Source: Lophius americanus
Taxonomy: Eukaryota > Chordata > Actinopteri > Lophiiformes > Lophiidae
Direction: 5' to 3'
DNA length: 64,000 bases
NCBI GenBank assembly: GCA_037951165.1
Contig: JBBDHG010000125.1
Coordinates: 1,432,001-1,496,000, forward strand
Shown here: in pieces, positions 57,839-64,000 of the stretch
How the letters are laid out: every line of letters begins with the position of its first letter
Numbering within the stretch: the stretch's first letter is position 1
Translations under genes and position numbers: made by a program
Notes under the pieces: generated by a model
Database searches by the model: none
Seen by the model: the letters and a program-made list of their open reading frames with translations, nothing else
Told to the model about the DNA's origin: nothing

Positions 57839-59360
57839 TGCCATCTCCATCCCCCCATTTATCTAAATACACATCTGGCTTTAAAAGCCTCACTTGCATC
57901 CTGGATCCCATCCCATCTTCTCTTGCCAAGAACTCCTTTCCAGTTATCAACCCACTCATCTCCAGCATCATCAACTCCTCCCTCAGATCTGGTTCCGTCC
58001 GTCAAACCCTCAAATAAGCCTCTGTTAACCCCATCCTCAAAATAACCTTGAATAGACCCTGACTTCATGGGGCCAACTTCAACCTCCCATTCCAGTCAAA
58101 AATACTGGACTGTGTCGTTGCCTCGCAGCTCAAATCCCACCTGCATTCCAATATACTGTTTGAAACATTTTAGTCCGGATTCTGCTCACAACACAACCCT
58201 GAAACAGCCCTGACATCCTCTCCGCAGACTCTGGCAACCTCAACATCCTCCGCCTCCTCGACTTCACCGCTGCCCCCAACACCATCAAACGCATCATCCT
58301 TCTCTCCCACCTGGAATCCTTCCCCAACATCACTGGTACTGCCTTCTCCTGGATAAGATCATATCCCACTTATCGACAACATTTCATCTACATCAACAAC
58401 TGCACCTCATCCACTGCTCCTCTATCCTGAGGTGTCCCCCGAGGTTCAATGCTTGGTCCTCTACTCTTCATCCTCTACTTCGTCCCCCTTGGCAATATCA
58501 TCCCTCGTTATAGTCTCCACTTCCACAGCTATGCCGATGACATTCAACTCTATATATCCATCATCACTAAAGCCCACTCCACTGTGACAAACCGCCTCAA
58601 TGAAATAAAATCATGGATGCATACCAACTTTCTAAAACTCAACTGTGAAAAGAGTGATACGATAATCATTCCCACCAATGCCCTCACCAAAAGCACTCAT
58701 AACTTCTCCCTTTCCATTGACAACTCCACACTGACTTCCTCGCTTCATGTTTGCAACCTTTGAGTCATCTTCGACATTAACCTCTCCTTCGAACAGCACA
58801 TCAAACAAATCACTAGAGCTGCCAGATTCATCTTAAGAACATCGCCCTGCTCTGATTCATGACTCTGATCCAGACTCTGATCCATGCCTTCATCACATCC
58901 CAACTGGACCACTGTAATATCATCCTACATGGCACAACTTCTAAGAACCTCAATAAACTCCAATACATCCAGAACTTTGCTTGTCCCCTCACCCACACTC
59001 TTGTGACTAACTCATTCCTTTCCCCCAGAACCTCCATTGGCTCCCCATTAAACAATCCCCATTACAATTCAAACTCCTTCTCCTCTCCTCCAAGGTGTGT
59101 CATGACAAGGCACCCTTATTCCTCACGGACCCCCATCCACCCTCACACTCCATTCCCCTGCCTCCACCACTCAGATAACCAATCTTCTCTACTCCACTCA
59201 GGACCAAGCACCGGACTAGAGGTGACATAGCCTACTTGATAGCTGCACCCTCACTCTGGAACTCACTATCCAAAACATCCGAGACGGCACTGACCCTGGC
59301 ATCGTCAAATCACTACTCAAGCCCCATCTGTTCAGATCTGCTATTAATGTCTGATCTAAA
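57839..59360 (+). pseudogene. L2/Maui-like LINE, 5'-truncated reverse transcriptase
   Basis: Reading through frameshifts and stops, the + strand encodes an L2-type reverse transcriptase in order. It starts ..NSFPVINPLISSIINSSLRS.. (57925-58000), then KILDCVVASQLKSHL (about 58100) and a SGF..NPETAL remnant (58180). Next is LLDFTAAPNTI (58255, RT motif A, the canonical L2 block being LLDLSAAFDTI), then GVPRGSMLGPLLFILYF (58430, motif B) and HSYADDIQLYIS (58525, catalytic YADD intact). After that come SWMHTNFLKLNCEKSD (58610), the thumb region and LDHCNIILHG (58905). Frameshifts and stops (near 58170, 58427, 58760, 58860) leave only pieces of about 104 and 123 codons, so it is dead. The endonuclease half is absent. 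The 3' end meets a (TA)n tract at 59366. Confidence 0.88.
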
Positions 59361-59363
59361 TTC

Positions 59364-59365
<2 letters not shown>

Positions 59366-59415
<50 letters not shown>

Positions 59416-59420
59416 TAGAG
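59366..59420. repeat. (TA)n at the LINE 3' end
   Basis: CTCTATATA...TATAGAG, about 55 bp with one ATAATA break, forming an inverted repeat of its own ends. Confidence 0.95.
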
Positions 59421-60197
59421 TTTGTATGTTCTGCCCGTATCTGGTTGGGTTCTCCAGATTACAGTCGCTCTTTGAATTGAAAAAAATCAATCGAGCCACA
59501 CTGGCGACATCATTGTCTAAACACAGGGACGTGCTTTACCTGCAAATTTGATTGTGTAGCTTCCAAAGGATGTGGAATCAGCAAGCTAAAAGCTGCAGGC
59601 GTTTCACTTGACAACATATTGACCTGAGGACACACACAACATTTTTCCCCAAGGAAAAAAAACATGGCTGAGAACACAAACCAATTTGAAAGGTCTAATA
59701 GCTGAAGTTGGTAACACTGGCGGAACCAACAGGAAACAAGTCTTTAAAAATATCTGAGCCTCCCCCCCTACCCCCCAGGGACACACACACATCCCCTTTT
59801 AAAGGTCTCCTTTCACATTAGCGTACCCAACCTCTCCCTGTAGCTCCAGCTGGGAGACATGCCCCACTTACATTCTACTTGTGCCTGTAGATTTATTTTT
59901 TTTATCACCAATGATCAAATACAAGAAAAATATATTGTATGTCATGCATTGGCTCATTGCATAATATTATGTTATAGAATGATGCCTGTTTTTTTCTCCT
60001 CCCCCTTTTATGTAACTTTCAATTACTAACCTACAGCTGCAGTGGTGTTGGATATAAAAACTACTTGGTTAAGGCATCAACACTGCACTCAACAAAAATA
60101 TAAATGAAACACATTAAGAGAATTGAAAGTAAGTGTCTGTGTCAGTATTGAACCTACAAAAAAAACAAATAAAGTTGTTTTTTTAATAATAAAGTTG
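59421..60197. other. Intergenic, no gene recognised
   Basis: No gene. CACTCAACAAAAATATAAAT at 60085-60104 resembles a terminal-repeat word of a fish Tc1/mariner family, but no element body follows. Confidence 0.45.
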
Positions 60198-60326
60198 AAA
60201 TATATATATAGCTATGAAAATATATGTAGCTATGAAATATCTCTCTATATGTATATATATATATACGCATATATACAACACACCTATACATATATATATA
60301 TATATAGGTGTGTTTGTATATATATA

Positions 60327-60374
<48 letters not shown>
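60198..60374. repeat. Compound (TA)n/(TG)n microsatellite
   Basis: Alternating TATATA, TGTGTG and ACACACC tracts. ACACACCTATA near 60279 and TATAGGTGTGT at 60302-60312 form inverted ends around a (TA) core. Confidence 0.95.
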
Positions 60375-60375
<1 letters not shown>

Positions 60376-60739
60376 ACAGAATGGAGCAGTATCACCAAAA
60401 ATCATAGGGGGCAGTGTAGCTTAAATTCAAGGAAGAGACGACAAAAGTCTACATACACGACAAAGACAAAAAAAAAACGAAAGGAAAAAAAAACAAGTAA
60501 AGAAAGAAAAAACATGCCAACCATCATCAGACATGTTAGCGTCAGACATGTTGCAGACAACGTAACTGTAGAAATTGAAACTGTAGAAAAACTGTAACAG
60601 AAACTGTAGAAAAACTGTAGAAGAAATTACAGCGTCAGACATGTTGCAGAGTAAATCAGGTTTAATTGTGCTAGATTCATGATAAAATCCATATGTTGTT
60701 TTGGGTTTGTTGAGGTCTTTGGAGATGAGACGTACAAAC
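60375..60739. other. A-rich intergenic with short direct repeats
   Basis: GCGTCAGACATGTTGCAGA occurs at 60539-60557 and 60632-60650. Between them ACTGTAGAAAAACTGTA-type words repeat. No gene recognised. Confidence 0.6.
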
Positions 60740-61765
60740 TTAACAAGTGCATCTTCTATACTTTCTTGTAATGCAAATTGATAGGGTCTTGAAAAGGGTA
60801 TTGCGGATTAGCTTGTGCTTCGTTGAATTGTGGAACCATCCTATTTATCAAGGATTTCAGAACTATGTACTGTGTCTAAGTGCAACTGGACAAAAATCAT
60901 TATGCTCAGTAAGACATGTCATAGAACGTTGAAACACGGTTTGTCAGACACGTTGTAATTCTGCCGCGCTACGTTTTAAGATGAAAGCATTGCTTTAGTC
61001 AGGGCGGAGGGCTTTCCTTTGGTTGGTGGGTTGAAAGATATGAATGACCTCATCGCCAGTATAACAATCATGTCTACATTGGTGGGTTTAATAGTTTAAT
61101 GGTTAAGTGGTTCCGTGCATATTTCAAAGGTGTGGACAGACAAAATTTGCCAAAATAAGCTCATTGTCCATTACAATGTTAGGAGATGACATTCCTGTCA
61201 TATTCTTCAAAGTCTCCCAGAGGTTTTTGGGGTTGTGTGCTTCAAAAGTATCCACCAGACACTCCCTGTTTGGCTTCTTAGAGTTTCTTCTTCAAATCCT
61301 TTTCCATCTGTTTGTGTCCTTAGCAATTACTTCTGTTGTTAACATTTTTTCTGATTCCTTTATTCATATGCAGTTCACTGTTTTCCTTTTAGTAGGAAGG
61401 GCTGTACACAGAAGTTAATTTAGTCACTGGTTGCATAGGTCAACTGGAATGTTTCCCAGTCAAAGCAGCTCTTCACTACTCTCTAGGGACCATAATATCT
61501 CTCTCCTCTAGTGAAATAATCTTTAGTTTTGTTTTATAGGTTGGAATTAGATACACCACATTATGGTCATAGTTGGCAATAAGAGATCTGATCCTGATTT
61601 CATAAGCCATTTCGACATTTTTCAAGGATTTTAACTTTCTCTGTCTGGTTTTAACAGAAGCCAGGTAATGCACTGTCCAGGTTATAATGGTTCAACTCAA
61701 GATTTTCCCTCAGTTGGCATCTCTGGCAGTGTGCACCAGAGTACAACCGCTCAAACTTCTGTAAA
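60740..61765 (-). pseudogene. Decayed non-LTR retrotransposon, probably Rex1/CR1-like
   Basis: On the minus strand, 61673-61476 encodes ..RIRSLIANYDHNVVYLIPTY.., equivalent to the end of the endonuclease domain and linker in fish LINEs of this type (the S/DH-x-x-V block). Reading further left through stops, words such as KHLTIKLLNPP-like and VPQFNEAQANPQYPFQDP-like suggest the start of the reverse transcriptase. Stops are frequent and no complete domain remains. The clade call is tentative. Confidence 0.4.
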
Positions 61766-62309
61766 ACATAGTGTCATGATGTGTCACAAAATTATGAATA
61801 GTACCATGCAAATGATCGGATATCATCCTCCTTGTGTGGGATTGGAAGCTTTGATCTGGCGTACTTTCACCTCAGGTGGATTCGGACCCCACCTCTTACG
61901 CCACAGTTTGCTTTGCCGGTTTGGGGAGGATATTTTCCAGAACCATTGGGGATATTAGTAGCTTCATGTCTTCTGGTGTCAAAGTCGGTTGAGGCTCCAG
62001 CAGAGCCTCCCAAAGGAGAGACGGGGGCAGGAATACATGTTACACCTTTCCGTACTGCCACTCCGGTGTTTTGTTTGTCTGTAGGACTAGAGCTCTAGAC
62101 TCCCAAGTACGATGATCTCCATGAAAAACAGTGTAATCCAGAGATCAATTATCTTATACTCCACAGAGACATTTCTGGTTGAGGTTAACAATCTATCAAG
62201 GCGTGAAAATAAACAATTCAGTTTCAAACTTAAACGGAAACTTAAACGAACACTCTACCATGACGTGGTTTGCAGCCAAGCAGCCCAGCGGATGTGCAGC
62301 GTACCACTT
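61766..62309. other. Unassigned sequence left of the LTR
   Basis: GC-balanced DNA with an open frame 61668-61958 (+) that matches nothing I know. It is the original insertion flank of the Ty3/gypsy element. The 5 bp next to the LTR are CACTT (62305-62309), the expected target-site duplication if the far end is intact. Confidence 0.4.
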
Positions 62310-62640
62310 TGTCAAGCTGGCACCACAATTAGGATCCACAAGCACGACTAATACAACGTCTGGTGAATAAACTCTTTACTCGTAAGGGCAGGCAAACAAT
62401 AACCGAGGAAGCAGGCAAAAATACAAGGTTTCTTACAAGAAGAGATCAGAACCATGGAACACTAGGAATTACGCTGGATAGGTTGGCACAATGGAACAAC
62501 ACGATCTGGCACAGGTGGGAAGGGGAGCACAGCTTAAATACACTGAGACAGAGGCTTAACAGGACGCAGGTTTTATCAATCAAGGGTGGAGAAGCAATCA
62601 GGAAACCACATGACAACAAACTTAATTACAAGGCATGACA
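62310..62640 (-). mobile_element. 3' long terminal repeat of Ty3/gypsy element
   Basis: Read on the minus strand the 331-bp LTR starts TGTCATGCCTTG and ends CAGCTTGACA, giving 5-bp inverted ends TGTCA/TGACA. A TATA-like TATTTAAG (minus) corresponds to 62532-62539. A G-rich polypurine tract (minus AAGGGGGGGG, 62644-62653) precedes it by 3 nt. Position and orientation fit the pol ORF at 62653-64000. Confidence 0.8.
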
Positions 62641-62652
62641 GTACCCCCCCCT

Positions 62653-64000
62653 TCAAGGGACGGCACTGGACGTCCTGTCCTTACGTTTGTGGAAATCCCT
62701 GATTAGGGAGGAATCGAGGATATTGCTGGCCGAAACCCAGGATCTCTCTTCTGGGCCGTATCCCTCCCAATCAACCAGGTACTGATGTCCCCGTCCCCTC
62801 CGACGAACATCCAGCAATCGTTTAACGGTGTAGACTGGACCTCCGTCAACAAGCCGGGGGGGTGGTGGGGGTTTGGAGGCAGTGACCAAGGAACTCTCCC
62901 TCACTGGTTTAATACGAGACACATGGAAAGTGGGGTGAATTCTCATAGTACAAGGAAGCTTTAAACGTACCGCTGCAGGATTAACCACTTTAGAGATGGA
63001 AAAAGGTCCCACGAAGCGGGGAGCCAGCTTCCGTGACTCCACACGTAGCGGCAGATTCTGTGTGGAGAGCCAGACTCTTTGTCCTGGACGGTAGATGGGC
63101 GCGGGGATTCTGCGCCGATCTGCTGTCCTCTTGCAACGAGTGCTACTTCGGATTAACACCTTACGGGCCCCTGCCCAAATCCGGCGGCAGCGGCGAATGA
63201 GAGCATGGGCAGAGGGGACACTGACCTCTCTCTCTAGGTCAGGGAACAGCGGTGGTTGATAACCATAGGCACACTGGAAGGGGGAGAGACCAGAGGATGA
63301 GCAGGGTAAGGTGTTGTGTGCATACTCTACCCAGATGAGGTGCTTGCTCCATGAATCTGGGTTCTGAGACACGAGACAACGGAGTCCAGTCTCCAATTCT
63401 TGATTAAGGCGTTCGGTTTGGCCATTAGACTGAGGGTGGTAACCAGAAGAGAGGCTGACTGTGGCTCCGAGCAGTGAACAGAATGCCCTCCAGAATTTGG
63501 AGACAAACTGTGGTCCCCGGTCTGACACCACATCCCCAGGAAAACCATGGAGACGGAACACATGGAACAACATTACCTCCGCCGTCTCCTTGGCAGAGGG
63601 AAGCTTAGGCAGAGGAATAAAGTGAACCATCTTGGTGAATCTATCCACGACCGTGAGGATGGTGGTGTTACCTTCAGAAGAAGGTAAGCCTGTAACAAAT
63701 TCCAGAGAGATGTCTGACCAGGGACGCTGTGGCACCGAGAGCGGCTGGAGTAGGCCCGAAGGAGAGCGGTGTGAGATCTTGTTTCGTGCACAGACAGGGC
63801 AAGCAGCCACATACTCCTCGACCTCCTTGGTCATGGAGTTCCACCAAAAACGCTGTCGGATGACAAATAAGGTCCTACGGACCCCCGGATGGCATGAAAG
63901 GAGGGAGGTGTGAGCCCAGTTGATGACCTGAGATCGTAGCAATGCCGGGACAAACAGCCGATTTGGAGGACAACCATCCGGCACTGGAATATTCCTACCC
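62653..64000 (-). CDS. Ty3/gypsy chromovirus-type pol, integrase and chromodomain (partial)
   Basis: The frame is open from the window edge to TGA at 62653-62655. Its 5' part lies outside the window, so the first GTG at 63984 is not a real start. Counting from that codon: HHCC zinc-binding site His25, His32, Cys62, Cys65; integrase core with WSDISLEFVTGLP near 89-101, VSDRGPQF with Asp155, and HPQSNGQTERLNQE with Glu191 (35 residues apart, as in DDE integrases). The first acidic position is Glu95 (codon GAA), where relatives have Asp in DFVTGLP. A C-terminal chromodomain (about 385-425: YTVKRLLDV.., QYLVDWEGYG, ERSWV) marks a chromovirus, and such domains steer insertion to chromatin. The frame is uninterrupted, so the copy is young or recently active, though the Asp-to-Glu change could impair integration. 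Confidence 0.93.
   Translation of the reverse strand, partial: GRNIPVPDGCPPNRLFVPALLRSQVINWAHTSLLSCHPGVRRTLFVIRQRFWWNSMTKEVEEYVAACPVCARNKISHRSPSGLLQPLSVPQRPWSDISLEFVTGLPSSEGNTTILTVVDRFTKMVHFIPLPKLPSAKETAEVMLFHVFRLHGFPGDVVSDRGPQFVSKFWRAFCSLLGATVSLSSGYHPQSNGQTERLNQELETGLRCLVSQNPDSWSKHLIWVEYAHNTLPCSSSGLSPFQCAYGYQPPLFPDLEREVSVPSAHALIRRCRRIWAGARKVLIRSSTRCKRTADRRRIPAPIYRPGQRVWLSTQNLPLRVESRKLAPRFVGPFSISKVVNPAAVRLKLPCTMRIHPTFHVSRIKPVRESSLVTASKPPPPPRLVDGGPVYTVKRLLDVRRRGRGHQYLVDWEGYGPEERSWVSASNILDSSLIRDFHKRKDRTSSAVP

Noticed and set aside
58828..59055. Minus-strand frames across the L2-like element
   Set aside because: The plus strand carries the ordered reverse-transcriptase motifs; the minus frames have none.
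61772..62640. Longer LTR starting at a second TGTCAT word (61772)
   Set aside because: It would give 869 bp. The TGTCA/TGACA pair at 62310-62640 gives a normal length and matching ends.
63632..63913. Plus-strand frame opposite the integrase
   Set aside because: Antisense shadow of the intact integrase frame.

Overview
This window reads as nuclear DNA of a ray-finned fish, probably a percomorph teleost. It is AT-rich and sparsely genic, with vertebrate splice sites and one recognisable vertebrate gene. It also carries the usual mix of fish repeats: Tc1/mariner relics, tRNA-derived SINEs, L2/RTE/Rex1-like LINE pieces, a Ty3/gypsy chromodomain element, and many di- and tetranucleotide arrays. 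I cannot name the species.

The one confident host gene is tmem170b on the + strand. A GC-rich, TATA-less promoter lies near 7.8-8.0 kb. Three coding exons lie at 8115-8277, 21894-22064 and 24747-24877. Both introns are phase 1 with GT-AG borders, and intron 1 is 13.6 kb. The product is a small three-helix membrane protein of 154 aa, or 130 aa from an internal ATG that matches the mammalian start better. A 36-codon upstream ORF in strong initiation context precedes it. Inside intron 1, on the opposite strand, lies an unrecognised 95-codon ORF with a strong start context and a CpG-containing upstream segment.

Layout: 0-7.8 kb is intergenic (Tc1 relic, a broken SINE, several perfect hairpins). 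7.8-25.8 kb is tmem170b with repeats in its introns. 25.8-57.6 kb is gene-poor (SINEs, LINE fragments, Tc1 relics, minisatellites, a 0.7 kb inverted duplication of a SINE, long TATG and CATC arrays). 57.8-59.4 kb is a 5'-truncated, frameshifted L2-like LINE. 60.7-61.8 kb is a decayed LINE on the minus strand. 62.3 kb to the right edge is the 3' part of a minus-strand Ty3/gypsy element (integrase, chromodomain, 3' LTR) that runs out of the window.

The most unusual recurring structure is a set of about ten short perfect hairpins or palindromes (stems 9-19 bp, loops 0-9 nt) unrelated in sequence to each other. In one place a SINE copy acts as a ruler and shows that fold-back sequence replaced the expected repeat, which suggests template-switch mutation. 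I found no new multi-gene system. Calls of family relationship rest on recognition by eye, not on alignments.
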